Notes: generated by a model not told the origin, from the letters alone. A stretch of 64,000 nt of DNA from Planktomarina temperata RCA23 (GCF_000738435.1 NZ_CP003984.1:1240001-1304000); one strand, 5' to 3'; positions 1-9,136 are shown, counted from the first letter of the stretch. Numbers and translations are program-made.

Positions 1-440
1 AAGCGGTTGCGACTGGCCAGATAAATGCGATGGTGGAAATCTTGATTTAAGGCCGCAGCCTGTTGCGTGTCATCGCCGAGCGCTGCAATTTGATCATTTA
101 GGTCATTGAGCAGGTCAATCTCAGCATCATTGGCATGTTTTGCAGCCATCTGTGCCGCTGTGCGCTCAAGAACAAGCCGCATTTCGTAAAGTTCAACAAC
201 TTCGGAGGGGGTCAGGGTGCGGATCACGGCTCCTAACCGGGGGCGATGTTCGACAATCCCGTCGCTTTCGAGCTTGCGCAGGGCTTCACGCACGGGCGTG
301 CGAGACAGGTCCAACCTCTTGGCCACCTCAATCTCGCGCAATCTGTCGCCGGGGCGGAAATCGCCGGAGCGTATGGCCTCGTAAAGCCGATGATAGGCAG
401 CTTCTCCTTGGGACATAACTTGCAATTCTGTTTTGGTCAT
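1..440 (-). CDS. GntR-family (FadR/FCD-type) transcriptional regulator, 3' part outside window
   Basis: The minus strand reads without a stop from an ATG at 440 to the window edge, so the C-terminus is missing. The N-terminus carries a GntR winged helix (AIRSGDFRPGDRLREIEVAK, then LSRTPVREALRKLESDGIV). The start of an all-helical FCD effector domain follows (EMRLVLERTAA, then NQDFHHRIYLAS). FCD regulators usually bind a carboxylate metabolite and repress the neighbouring catabolic gene. It is divergent from the TcuA-like flavoprotein, with a perfect palindrome in the 48-bp gap, so autoregulation and control of that gene are likely. The family is clear; the ligand cannot be read from the sequence. 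Confidence 0.85.
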   Translation of the reverse strand, partial: MTKTELQVMSQGEAAYHRLYEAIRSGDFRPGDRLREIEVAKRLDLSRTPVREALRKLESDGIVEHRPRLGAVIRTLTPSEVVELYEMRLVLERTAAQMAAKHANDAEIDLLNDLNDQIAALGDDTQQAAALNQDFHHRIYLASRNR

Positions 441-455
441 TTTAAAGAGGCCTAA

Positions 456-477
456 ATTGTATCCACCTGGATACAAT
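456..477. promoter_or_regulatory. Perfect palindrome between divergent gntR and tcuA-like genes (putative operator)
   Basis: A 10-bp arm (ATTGTATCCA), 2-bp centre and perfectly complementary arm fill the middle of the short gap between the divergent starts. The GTAT/ATAC half-sites resemble sites bound by FadR/VanR-like GntR regulators. Its location implies one site controlling both genes. It was identified by eye and the binding is inferred. Confidence 0.65.
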
Positions 478-488
478 ACTTCAGTCAA

Positions 489-1970
489 ATGGGAAAGCCA
501 ATGTCAAAATCTGTCATCGTTGTTGGAACTGGAAATGCCGCCCTTTGTGCAGCGCTCGCCGCTTTGGAAGGCGGTGCTCGTGTTACGCTTCTGGAAAAGG
601 CTGATAAATCCTTATCGGGTGGCAATACAAAATACACAGCAGGGGCGATGCGGTTTGCCTATGATGGCGCTGACGATCTATTGCCGCTGCTGCGCAACCC
701 AGAGGATCCGCGGGTGAAGAGGGCAGATTTTGGCAGCTACACGACAGAAAAATTTGCCAATGACCTGCTGGGGTTTAATGATGGGCGGCCCTTGTCCGAA
801 GAGCAGGAGGCACTGGTCCATCAGTCCGGGGCAACGCTGCGCTGGCTGGCCTCGCATGGTGTGAAATTTGAACCCATCTACAGCCGGCAGAGTTTTGAAA
901 AAGATGGCCGTCATGTCTTTTGGGGCGGTTTAACCTTGGCGGCAGAAAATGAAGGTGTTGGCCTATTTGATATGGAATTGGCGGCAGTTGAGCGGCTCGG
1001 GGGAACGGTCCGTTACAACAGTGCGGTCACTGGTTTGGTCACTGACGCGGGGCGTGTCTGCGGTGTGCAGATTGGGCAAGAGCGGCTGCTTGCGGACGCT
1101 GTTATCCTGGCCTGTGGCGGCTTTGAGGCCAATGGCGCGCTGCGGGTCAAGCATATGGGAGAGAATTGGGAAGCGGCGAAGGTGCGCGGAACCCCGCATA
1201 ATACGGGTGATGGTCTTCTCATGGCGCTGGAACTTGGCGCGGCGGATTACGGGCTTTACTCTGGCTGCCACGCGACGCCGATGGATCTGCATATGGCCGA
1301 TTTTGGCAATCTTGAGTTGCCACCGGGTGAACGCAAGAACTATCGAAAGATTTCCTATTTCCTGGGGGTCATGCTCAATGCCCATGGCGCGCGCTTTGTG
1401 GATGAGGGCGCCAATTTTCGCAATTACACCTATGCGCAATATGGCGCGGCCATTCTAGAACAGCCCGGCCAATTTGCGTGGCAGGTCTTTGACAGCAAAA
1501 CCTATGACCTGCTCTACGATGAGTACCGTTTCAAAGATGCGCATTTTGTCAAAGCAGATCGGCTGGAGGATCTGATCGCGCAGATGAGCGGTGTGGATCA
1601 GGCGGCCGCAAGTGAAACCTTAGCGCGCTATAACGCGGCTGTAGATCAAACGACGGGTTTTGATCCCACAGTTTTGGATGGAAAGGCGACAGTCGGCCTG
1701 AACCCTCCAAAATCAAATTGGGCACAAACTCTCGATCAAGGCCCTTTCTACGCTTATCCGGTTACGGGAGGCATCACATTCACCTATGGCGGTTTAAAGG
1801 TGGATGCGGAGGGCAGGGTGCTGACAGGCGGCGGCGATCACATCAAAGGGTTATTTGCCTGCGGCGAAATTCTGGGCGGTGTTTTTTATGCCGGCTATCC
1901 CGGTGGTTCGGGTTTGACCTCCGGTGCTGTTTTTGGCCGCCGCGCTGGCCAAGGCGCCGCGGGATCCTAG
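489..1970 (+). CDS. tcuA: FAD-dependent dehydrogenase, TcuA (tricarballylate dehydrogenase)-like
   Basis: A 493-residue flavoprotein of the fumarate reductase/succinate dehydrogenase flavoprotein superfamily. The N-terminus has the Rossmann ADP-binding loop (VVGTGNAALCAA, about residues 12-22) followed by an acidic strand end (LLEKADKSLSGGN). A C-terminal glycine-rich FAD segment (GLFACGEILGGVFYAGYPGG) completes the cofactor site. TcuA proteins oxidise tricarballylate to cis-aconitate, but close homologues act on other carboxylates, so the substrate is uncertain. A second ATG at 501 is an equally good start; neither has a strong ribosome site. It is divergent from a GntR regulator across a palindrome and precedes an aminotransferase on the same strand. 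Confidence 0.75.
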   Translation: MGKPMSKSVIVVGTGNAALCAALAALEGGARVTLLEKADKSLSGGNTKYTAGAMRFAYDGADDLLPLLRNPEDPRVKRADFGSYTTEKFANDLLGFNDGRPLSEEQEALVHQSGATLRWLASHGVKFEPIYSRQSFEKDGRHVFWGGLTLAAENEGVGLFDMELAAVERLGGTVRYNSAVTGLVTDAGRVCGVQIGQERLLADAVILACGGFEANGALRVKHMGENWEAAKVRGTPHNTGDGLLMALELGAADYGLYSGCHATPMDLHMADFGNLELPPGERKNYRKISYFLGVMLNAHGARFVDEGANFRNYTYAQYGAAILEQPGQFAWQVFDSKTYDLLYDEYRFKDAHFVKADRLEDLIAQMSGVDQAAASETLARYNAAVDQTTGFDPTVLDGKATVGLNPPKSNWAQTLDQGPFYAYPVTGGITFTYGGLKVDAEGRVLTGGGDHIKGLFACGEILGGVFYAGYPGGSGLTSGAVFGRRAGQGAAGS

Positions 1971-2187
1971 AAAGAGTTTGCGGGCCTTGGGTCTCAGGCC
2001 TGCGGCGAAAACCACGGGCGAGCATTTCTGCGCACATTGCACCAGAGCATTTTGCGCAAACATAAGCTGCGCTCGTTTGCGCATAAATAGATCACTTAGG
2101 AGCTGGACATTTTACCCGTTGCAATCGCATCCTTGCCGGTAAAGCGGTCCGCCCGTATATCACACCAAGAGGCATAAAGGGTTCAAC

Positions 2188-3363
2188 ATGAAGACAGTTT
2201 CAAATTTCGATCGAATTGGTGAAGAGAATGCGTTTGCCGTCTTGGGCCGCGCGGGGGTTTTGGCCGCGGGTGGCATGGATGTCATCAACCTTGGAATCGG
2301 TCAACCGGATTTCCCGACGCCTGAAAATATCGTTGAAGCGGCGGTTAAAGCCCTGCGCGATGGGCATCATGGCTACACGGATGCGACTGGAATTTTGCCG
2401 CTGCGCGAAGCGGTCAGTGCGGATTTGCACCGCCGATATAACACCGAGGTCAGCCCGGCCAATGTGCTGGTCGTGCCGGGGGGGAAGGTGACGATGTTCA
2501 CCGCGATCTTGATGTTTGGCGAAGCTGGTGGGGATATATTGTATCCTGATCCGGGCTTCCCAATCTATCGTTCGATGATTGAGTATACCGGAGCAACTCC
2601 CGTTGCCATTCCGATCCGCGAGGAGAATGGGTTTGCGTTTTCCGCGGAGGAGACATTGAAGCTGATTGGTCCCAACACACGGTTGATCATTCTAAACTCC
2701 CCGGCCAATCCTTGCGGCGGCATCACCCCGAAGGCGGAAATTGATAAATTGGTGGCCGGTCTTGCGGATTATCCAGATGTGGCGATCCTGTCTGACGAAA
2801 TTTATGACCAAATGCTCTATGATGGGGAGCAGCATGTCAGCCTATTGACCTACCCCGAAATTCGCGACCGGTTGATTGTGCTCAATGGTTGGTCAAAGAC
2901 CTATGCGATGACGGGCTGGCGATTGGGTTATTCGATTTGGCCGGATAGATTGTACAACATGGCCCGAAAATTGGCCGTGAATGCATGGTCTTGCGTCAAT
3001 GCACCCGCGCAATATGCAGCACTGGAGGCGTTGACCGGTCCACAAACTGCAGTCGGAGAGATGGTGGCGCAGTTCGACGCGCGGCGCAAATCGGTGGTCA
3101 CGCAGCTCAATGACATCCCCGGGGTCTCTTGCATCACGCCGAAGGGCGCCTTTTATGCCTTTCCCAATGTCTCCCAAACCGGCTGGAAAGCTAAGCAATT
3201 GGCCAGCGAGCTGCTTGAGCAAACGGGTGTGGCCACGATTGGGGGGCCGGATTTCGGCACGCTGGGGGAGGGGTACATTCGTATTTCCTATGCCAATAGC
3301 CAGGAAAACATCACCCGTGCGCTGACGCGCATGAAAGAGTTTTTGGCACAAAATCCAGGCTAA
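2188..3363 (+). CDS. PLP-dependent class I/II aminotransferase (aspartate/aromatic type)
   Basis: A 391-residue fold-type I aminotransferase of normal family length. Recognisable elements are the N-terminal LGIGQPDFPTPENI, the substrate-binding NSPANPCGG, the SDEIYDQMLYDG strand, and SKTYAMTGWRLGY containing the PLP-binding lysine at about residue 237. It transfers an amino group between an amino acid and a 2-oxo acid in the cytoplasm; which amino acid is not clear. An AAAGGG-like ribosome site precedes the ATG. The 217-bp gap upstream shows no obvious terminator, so it could be cotranscribed with the tcuA-like gene, but that is inference. Confidence 0.85.
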   Translation: MKTVSNFDRIGEENAFAVLGRAGVLAAGGMDVINLGIGQPDFPTPENIVEAAVKALRDGHHGYTDATGILPLREAVSADLHRRYNTEVSPANVLVVPGGKVTMFTAILMFGEAGGDILYPDPGFPIYRSMIEYTGATPVAIPIREENGFAFSAEETLKLIGPNTRLIILNSPANPCGGITPKAEIDKLVAGLADYPDVAILSDEIYDQMLYDGEQHVSLLTYPEIRDRLIVLNGWSKTYAMTGWRLGYSIWPDRLYNMARKLAVNAWSCVNAPAQYAALEALTGPQTAVGEMVAQFDARRKSVVTQLNDIPGVSCITPKGAFYAFPNVSQTGWKAKQLASELLEQTGVATIGGPDFGTLGEGYIRISYANSQENITRALTRMKEFLAQNPG

Positions 3364-3430
3364 TCTCTGCCCATGGGATCGCCCGCCTATGTCACCGGAG
3401 CTTGCACGCCGCGCGGTGGGATAGGTAGGT

Positions 3431-4084
3431 TCAACGCGCTGTTTCGACACGCAGATTGGAGACGCGCGCCCTGATCTGTGTATCGGTGTCATCACTGTCG
3501 GCTGAAATGGCAATGCCGACGAGACCTGTGGGCTCTGTGCCAAAGGCGCGTTGGAAATCGGCTCTTAGGTTGACCCGTTCGCTTGCCTGCCCGGTGCTGG
3601 CCGGTCGCAAAATGAGGGTTCTGCCGAGCTCATTTAGATAGGGCGTTGGCAATATGTCTCCGCGCATGTGATTGCCCCCCCAAACATACATCAATATGCG
3701 GGCGCTGTCATCGCCAAGTAGATCTGTGAGTTTTGCATTTGCCGCTGGTATTGAGGTCTCCGGCATGAACACAAAATAAACTGACAAATTTCGATCATCA
3801 CCGCCTTTGAGTGTCAGGTCTGTGGGCGGCACGGATGAGGTGACCTCCCAATCCCAACGCGCCTGATTGCTGCCCCAGAGCCTGGCTGGTAGGCGGCTCC
3901 AGAACATTGAGACGGTCCCATCCGAACCGATCCCCAGGGTTTCGCCGCTTGGTTCAAATTCGTTGCTAGAAAATAATGAAAAACGCTGTTCACGCCAGCC
4001 GTCAGAAAAATCAACCTGATCGGCCGCGATATAGGTCCAGCCGCATAGGAACATAAGCAGTGAAATGAGTTGAGTCTTAATCAT
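3431..4084 (-). CDS. DUF3047 family exported protein
   Basis: The start at 4084 gives a 217-residue protein opening with MIKTQLISLLMFLCGWTYIAA, a signal peptide; the longer frame to 4225 has a poor N-terminus. The mature part resembles DUF3047: a strand-rich domain with SMFWSRLPARLWGSNQ, RWDWEVTSS, FVFMPE, YVWGGNHMRGD and a C-terminal LVGIAISADSDDTDTQ. These proteins are periplasmic and of unknown function. It is convergent with the aminotransferase and shares its strand with glpD upstream. No catalytic residues are evident. Confidence 0.7.
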   Translation of the reverse strand: MIKTQLISLLMFLCGWTYIAADQVDFSDGWREQRFSLFSSNEFEPSGETLGIGSDGTVSMFWSRLPARLWGSNQARWDWEVTSSVPPTDLTLKGGDDRNLSVYFVFMPETSIPAANAKLTDLLGDDSARILMYVWGGNHMRGDILPTPYLNELGRTLILRPASTGQASERVNLRADFQRAFGTEPTGLVGIAISADSDDTDTQIRARVSNLRVETAR

Positions 4085-4234
4085 AGATCTAAAATGATAT
4101 ATCACCTCACAAAACACAAGGGCCGTGCTCAGCCACTGCGCGAACAATGGATTGCTTTTGCACATAAAACCAAAAGTGTATGTGTTTGCAGGGGGGGCTT
4201 GCGGGCCCTGCGATTGGCCGCGCAAACTTGGCTG

Positions 4235-5824
4235 CTAGGTCCCGCGCGCGCCCAATCGGTGCTGCATCCAGTTCTGCAACCTCTCAATCTGTGCATCGCT
4301 GAGCCGCAGCCCTAGTTTACTGCGGCGCCAGATCACGTCTTCGGCGGTCTGTGCAAATTCTTTGTCCATCAACCAAGCAACTTCGCGCGCCGTCAAACTG
4401 GCCCCAAAATCTTCCCCCAAGTCTGTGGAAACTGTGGCTGCGCCCAAGACATCAAAAGCCTCGTTCCCATAGGCTTTGACCAATCTTCTCGCCCAAGGCG
4501 GCGTCAAAAAGGGGAATTTTTTGATCAGCTGTTGGATGAGATCATCCACCCCGCCCACTGGAAAATCGCCGCCGGGCAGAGCGACCCCTGCGGTCCAAGC
4601 TTGCCCTATCTGCGGGGTGTCGTCCGAAATCTGCTGCAAGGCCTGTTCTGCCAGTTTGCGGTAGGTCGTAATTTTCCCGCCAAAGACGTTTAACATTGGC
4701 GCTCCGGCAGTTTTGTCGAGCTTTAATACATAGTCTCGTGTGGCGGCCGTCGCGGAGCTGGCCGCATCGTTGTAGAGCGGTCGCACGCCGGAGTAGGTGG
4801 CCACCACGTCGTCAGCGGTGACGGATGTTTTGAGATAGGTTGAGGCAAGTTGCAGTAAATAGTCTTACTCTTCGGGGCTACAGACCGGTTTTTCCGCAAG
4901 ATCTTGATGGTCAATATCCGTTGTGCCAATCAAAGTGAAATCAGTTTCATAGGGAATTGTGAAAATGATGCGACCATCTTCCCCTTGGAAAAAATAGCAT
5001 TTGTCATGATCGTAAAGCTTGCGGGTTATGATGTGACTGCCCCGCACCAGGCGCACCCCTTCTTTGGTGTTAAGGCCGGTGGTGTTGCGAATGATGTTTT
5101 CAACCCAGGGCCCTCTGGCGTTGACCAAAACCTGCGCCCGCACAATCCGGCGCGCGCTGCTGTTTTGGTCTTGCAGTGTGACGTGCCAGATGCCGTCCAC
5201 CACTTGGGCCATCGTGACTTTGGTTCGGGTGGTGATGCGCGCGCCGCGCGCTGCTGCATCGCGGGCATTTAATACAACCAAACGGCTGTCCTCGACCCAG
5301 CAATCAGAATATTCATAAGCTTTTGTAAAACGGTCTTTCAAAGGCGCGCCTTCTGGACCATGGCGCAAATCAATCGCCCGTGTTGGCGGCAATATTTTTC
5401 TTCCGCCAAGCCTGTCGTATAGAAACAGGCCGAGGCGAATGAGCCAAGCCGGGCGACGCCCTTTCATCCAGGGCATGAGGGCGTTGAGAAGTTTTGAGGT
5501 TGGTGTGTTGCTCTCAAATCGCATGTCTTTGTGATAGGGGAGCACAAAACGCATGGGCCAGGAAATATGGGGCATGGCTTTGAGCAGGGTTTCACGCTCC
5601 ACCAGCGCCTCGCGCACCAGCCGCAGTTCCCAATATTCAAGATAACGCAGGCCACCGTGAAACAGTTTGGTTGAAGCCGATGAGGTTGCCGCGGCCAAGT
5701 CGTTCATTTCTGCAAGCTCAACACGCAAACCGCGCCCGGCTGCATCGCGCGCAATACCGCAGCCGTTGATGCCGCCGCCGATCACGAAAAGATCGATGAT
5801 GTCATTTTCATTGGGTGTCGTCAC
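4235..5824 (-). pseudogene. glpD: Aerobic glycerol-3-phosphate dehydrogenase glpD, interrupted by one in-frame stop
   Basis: GlpD oxidises glycerol-3-phosphate to dihydroxyacetone phosphate at the inner membrane and feeds the quinone pool. The N-terminal FAD loop (LFVIGGGINGCGIARDAAGRG) and the long FAD domain are intact. The frame stops at a TAA (4865-4867) after AEKPVCSPEE and continues in the same frame with DYLLQLAS, then YSGVRPLYND, NVFGGKITTYRKLAEQA and the GlpD C-terminal domain. Homologues commonly have Gln there, so one C-to-T change (CAA to TAA) would explain it. The rest totals about 530 codons, normal length. The GTG at 5824 is preceded by GGAG; an upstream GTG at 5869 is possible. 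It could be a real nonsense mutation or a sequence error. Confidence 0.85.
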
Positions 5825-6292
5825 AAGCGCTCCGTCGGGTTCAGGTTGATAGAGTCGACCTCCTATCACCTTGGCTGCAATGACTTCAATACGAATGCTT
5901 TGGTGCTTCAGTGATCACACTGCCGCATAGATGCGCCCGCCCAGGCACATCCATCCCCTACGGTGCGTCTTATCGGAACAAGCTGTTCACGGATGCGGCC
6001 CTGCCTGGAAATCCGCACCAAGGCTGCGCGTAATGGGGCAGGGAGGTTGTGGTGGTTCAACCATCAGGCCACATATGGCTGTCCATGCAGGCGTTACGCG
6101 ACACAAAGCGCCAAACAGGGGAATGGGTGGTTGAGCGAGACTGGAACGTATTTTATCACTTTATGTTTCGATAGGCGAAATGAGAAAATTGCCAAGCGCG
6201 TACATATCATATTTACAGCCCACTAATCATGGAGTGAAACGAGTCAAGTGTACGAATTGCTAACAGAGCTGTATATAAGAGGATAAATAAAA
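5825..6292. other. Gene-free stretch upstream of glpD with a TTTCG-N5-CGAAA palindrome
   Basis: No convincing gene is seen in these 468 bp. At 6166-6180 there is a perfect TTTCG/CGAAA inverted repeat with a 5-bp spacer, reminiscent of DeoR/GlpR-type operators, but it is over 300 bp from the glpD start, so a link is weak. The GC content drops towards the right, marking the edge of the accessory DNA. Confidence 0.35.
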
Positions 6293-6630
6293 ATGCCAAC
6301 AGTAACAGTCTACAGTCTTGGGGGCACCTGGACCTCCGCTCCTACGTTCACCTATACGAGCGGCGTCACGCTCGAAGAAAGGCTGAATTACACAGATAAT
6401 AACGGTGCCCACGATAATATTCTAGATGATATGTTTGGTGTTGGTCGGACCAATCAGCAAGGACACACTTCCGACCCAACCTGAGACGCGGATGCCGGCA
6501 CTCAAGCTATTGGCCAAACAACACTTTTTGGAATGAATGTAAACGGCTGGAATGTAAGCACGGGAACAATGTTTGAGTTCCTCGGGTCAGACGGAAACAC
6601 TGTGTATGGCTCTCATATTGTAACAAATGA
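6293..6630 (+). pseudogene. Broken hypothetical gene (in-frame TGA, 3' end replaced by duplicated DNA)
   Basis: A good AGAGGA ribosome site precedes an ATG at 6293. The frame MPTVTVYSLGGTW... ends at a TGA (6482-6484) after SDPT. It continues in the same frame as DADAGTQAIGQTTLFGMNVNGWNVSTG, HIVTNEHSW until the duplicated segment begins at 6631. The residues around the stop read smoothly, as if a Trp or Arg codon had mutated. The composition (Thr/Gly/Asn-rich, strand-forming) suggests an exported or surface protein, but I do not recognise the family. The original 3' end is missing. Confidence 0.5.
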
Positions 6631-6981
6631 GCATTCCTGGACAAACATCAACTTACTGAAATCCGTACCAACAGCGACCAAAAGGCAGAGCAACACTTGT
6701 CCCATGTCTACGGTGCTACCCTAGGGCCAGCTTTATACCGATCATGCGCCCGTGTGTGGGGTACTGGTCCGGCCGTCACCAGCGCACGTCTTTCAAACAT
6801 AAAAGAGCTTATACAGGCCGCTTGGCTCCTCAGGGACAGCATAGCTGGCGTGCTTATTCGCAAAGAGGGCCTCTCGTTTCTGCCTATCTATCTGTCAAGC
6901 GAAGCGTTGGCATATAAGCTCTGCGGTAAGTCTGACTTCTGGATAAGCTTCAATGAAATAAAAGGAGAACTTAAATCGTGA
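6631..6981 (+). pseudogene. 5'-truncated copy of the hypothetical gene at 55,579
   Basis: From GCATTCCTGGAC onward this is nearly identical to codons 2 onward of the intact 122-residue gene at 55,579-55,947, with a few substitutions (NTKELVK versus NIKELIQ) and a slightly earlier end. The start codon has been lost at the junction, where the upstream frame reads TGA. A TTG at 6697 could give a 94-residue remnant, but no ribosome site supports it. The duplication continues into the adjacent IS6 relic, so gene and relic were copied together. Confidence 0.75.
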
Positions 6982-6995
6982 TTGCTACAGCCTCG

Positions 6996-7107
6996 AACTT
7001 CAAGCTCAATCGAACCGCTGCTCTTGCTGAGTGGCGCCCACTATTAAGCGCATAGCCTCAGGCTGCGCCAGCAATCCGATGCGAGTTCTCATTAGTCTGA
7101 CAGTACC
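6996..7107 (+). repeat. IS6-family relic (transposase 3' end plus terminal repeat), copy a
   Basis: It encodes the transposase C-terminus in the frame FKLNRTAALAEWR, then the IS end finishing at TCTGACAGTACC. It is the same sequence as the relics at 18,083, 55,948 and, in the other orientation, 24,324 to 49,201. It lies directly 5' of the chemosensory operon leader. Confidence 0.7.
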
Positions 7108-7290
7108 CTACTATACCATTAGTCATCTTCAAAGTGGTCTAGTCGCTGATAGTGCTCTATAATTCACATACATTCAATAATGTGGGCCTGCGCGAAGGAT
7201 TTTGGTAAACATTGATCGATCAACAATTTGAATCTAAAGTTTTCAAATGGCTCGAATGATGCGACATCTACAGGTAAGGGGAATTGATCC

Positions 7291-7935
7291 ATGGCAAAAG
7301 TAGTTACCTTTGCAAACATTAAAGGGGGCAGTGGAAAGTCCACACTTTGTGTAAATATCGCGGCTATGCTTACTAAATTAAAGTTTGACGTTTGCGTTAT
7401 TGACGCAGATCCGCAAAAATCGACGTCTGATTGGATAATAAATACGAAAGATCCTTTGTTATCTCAGGTGACTTGTAATGAAATTTTGGATCCTGAAAAA
7501 TTTGTAGAGCTTGATTATGATTTTGTGCTAATAGACACTCAAGGCAGCTTAAATAAAGAATTAGCTGGCTTCCTTCGTGTATCTTCGTTGGTTTTGGTGC
7601 CGTGTCGTAGCTCGAGGGATGATATCGTTGGTCAAGGTTGGATACAAATTTTTCTGGAAAAATCTCAGCATGAGCTTAAAAAGGTCCCACTTCTGGCAGT
7701 TTTAAATGGCGTAAATAAAAGGAGCCAGATCTTGTCCCATATCAAACAACAATTAAGTGAGGATGGAGTTCTGGTTGCGAAAACAAGCGTATCACAACGA
7801 GTTTGTTTTTCGGAAACGAATGTAAATATGGTTTCAATAATTGGTTATAATCGAGTGGCAGAGGGCGAGCTCCGTGATCTTACAAATGAATTATTAACTT
7901 ATATTCAATATAATAAGGAGATGATAATTGGCTAA
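7291..7935 (+). CDS. ParA/MinD-family ATPase of the chemosensory operon (ParC-like)
   Basis: A 214-residue deviant-Walker P-loop ATPase. Walker A is KGGSGKST (residues 11-18) with the signature lysine, switch I is DADPQKST (38-45), and DTQGS marks Walker B. It is short and lacks the N-terminal HTH of plasmid ParA proteins. No parB or centromere-like repeats are nearby, and it heads a chemotaxis operon. Such orphan ParA proteins (ParC in Vibrio, PpfA in Rhodobacter) position chemoreceptor clusters in the cell. The start has an AAGGGG ribosome site. It overlaps the next gene by 8 bp, implying coupled translation. Confidence 0.85.
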   Translation: MAKVVTFANIKGGSGKSTLCVNIAAMLTKLKFDVCVIDADPQKSTSDWIINTKDPLLSQVTCNEILDPEKFVELDYDFVLIDTQGSLNKELAGFLRVSSLVLVPCRSSRDDIVGQGWIQIFLEKSQHELKKVPLLAVLNGVNKRSQILSHIKQQLSEDGVLVAKTSVSQRVCFSETNVNMVSIIGYNRVAEGELRDLTNELLTYIQYNKEMIIG

Positions 7936-9136
7936 AAAATTTGATAAAGTTTCTCCTAAAGATATCTCAGAAAGGAAATTCAATCAGTTAGTCGCCGCCC
8001 TGCCCAGTTCGGACCTAATTGATGAAAACAATGAATTAAGTTTTAGTGAGTTGGATGAGAACGACACTGCTAAAAAACCAAAAGCGAATTTAGAACAGTC
8101 TGACAAGAAAAAAATCATTAGTGATGAAAAAAAAGATAATGGCGACGAAGATAATAATGGTTTTTTGGTGGAAAAGAATTATGCTAGTGAAATTTTTGTT
8201 TTTGAAGCGGGTAATAAAAATTTTGGTATTCCGGTAAGATTTGTTACTGAAGTTACCAATGACTATGGGCCTGTTTCTGAATTAAATGGTTTCATACGCT
8301 CGTGTGTAGGTACGTGTGAATATCGAGGTAAATTGGTACCAATTTTTGACAGTGAAAGCGCTTATTTAAAAGAACCCGGCGAAATGAATGGGAATTTAAA
8401 TAATACTATAATAACAATTACTTATGGTAAAATTATATTTGCTCTTACTATGAGCACATACAAAGGCCTTGTAACCTTACCGAGCGATATGAGCGACATG
8501 CAAAAGCGCGGAGATATAGATGATTTTTTGGACGAAATTGTTTGGCATGACGGATCAAACCTTTATATTTTTTCACCTAAAAAAATAGCAAAAGCAGTTT
8601 ACCGGGAATTAAAAGGCCAAATTTCAGCGCATAAAAGTTCTGCTTCTGATCAAGATCGCTTTTCAAAAACCATGTCAACAAATGGTTCAGTTGATTACCT
8701 TGTTGGGAAAATTAGAGAAAGTTACATTGCAATTGAAATTAATAAGGTGTTGGAGGTTATTGAGGGATTTGAGGTTACGCCTTTGTATAAAGTTGCTGAA
8801 TTTATCCGCGGTCTAATAAACTTGCGGGGTCAAGTAATCGCTTGCATTGATTTATCCGGCGACCTCGGCTCAGACCAGATTGTCATCGATGAACGAAATA
8901 AGTTCATTGTGATTAACGAGTCGGGTTTAGATTTTGCTTTGTGCGTTGATGAATTAATTGGAATCCAGTCGATAGATAAGAGCGTATTTCAAGAATCAGA
9001 AAAAGTATTTTCTGAACGAGTAGCACAATTTTTTCCTTATTTTGTTGATGAAGTTGATGAGTTGAAATTAATCATGAAGCCAGAATTATTTTTGAATTCC
9101 GAGAGCTTAATAAATTATAGGAGAAATCAATTGTGA
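7928..9136 (+). CDS. Double CheW-domain adaptor (ParP-like)
   Basis: A 402-residue protein starting at TTG, supported by AAGGAG seven bases upstream and an 8-bp overlap with parA. About 75 charged, low-complexity residues (SDKKKIISDEKKDNGDEDNN) lead into two CheW folds. The first is divergent (about 80-215: FVFEAGNKNFGIPVRFVTEV, GTCEYRGKLVPIFD). The second is typical (about 255-395: AIEINKVLEVIEGFEVTP, INLRGQVIACIDL with the conserved NLRG near 298-301). CheW couples receptors to CheA. An adaptor translated together with a ParA-like ATPase resembles the ParC/ParP system, where the CheW-like partner links the array to the positioning ATPase. The link is inferred from context. Confidence 0.75.
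   Translation: MAKKFDKVSPKDISERKFNQLVAALPSSDLIDENNELSFSELDENDTAKKPKANLEQSDKKKIISDEKKDNGDEDNNGFLVEKNYASEIFVFEAGNKNFGIPVRFVTEVTNDYGPVSELNGFIRSCVGTCEYRGKLVPIFDSESAYLKEPGEMNGNLNNTIITITYGKIIFALTMSTYKGLVTLPSDMSDMQKRGDIDDFLDEIVWHDGSNLYIFSPKKIAKAVYRELKGQISAHKSSASDQDRFSKTMSTNGSVDYLVGKIRESYIAIEINKVLEVIEGFEVTPLYKVAEFIRGLINLRGQVIACIDLSGDLGSDQIVIDERNKFIVINESGLDFALCVDELIGIQSIDKSVFQESEKVFSERVAQFFPYFVDEVDELKLIMKPELFLNSESLINYRRNQL

Noticed and set aside
963-1439. Minus-strand frame inside the tcuA-like gene
   Set aside because: The opposite strand carries an intact flavoprotein with all motifs.
1971-2187. Weak hairpin (GGGCCTT/CAGGCCTG area) as a terminator after the tcuA-like gene
   Set aside because: Poor pairing and no T-run, so not reported as a terminator.
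4235-4807. Separate gene for the C-terminal half of GlpD
   Set aside because: It is in the same frame as the N-terminal half, joined by readable sequence across one TAA, and the proposed start is an internal GTG codon of the domain.
7291-7935. Plasmid partition system (ParA)
   Set aside because: No ParB, no HTH extension and no iterated centromere; the gene is fused into a chemotaxis operon.
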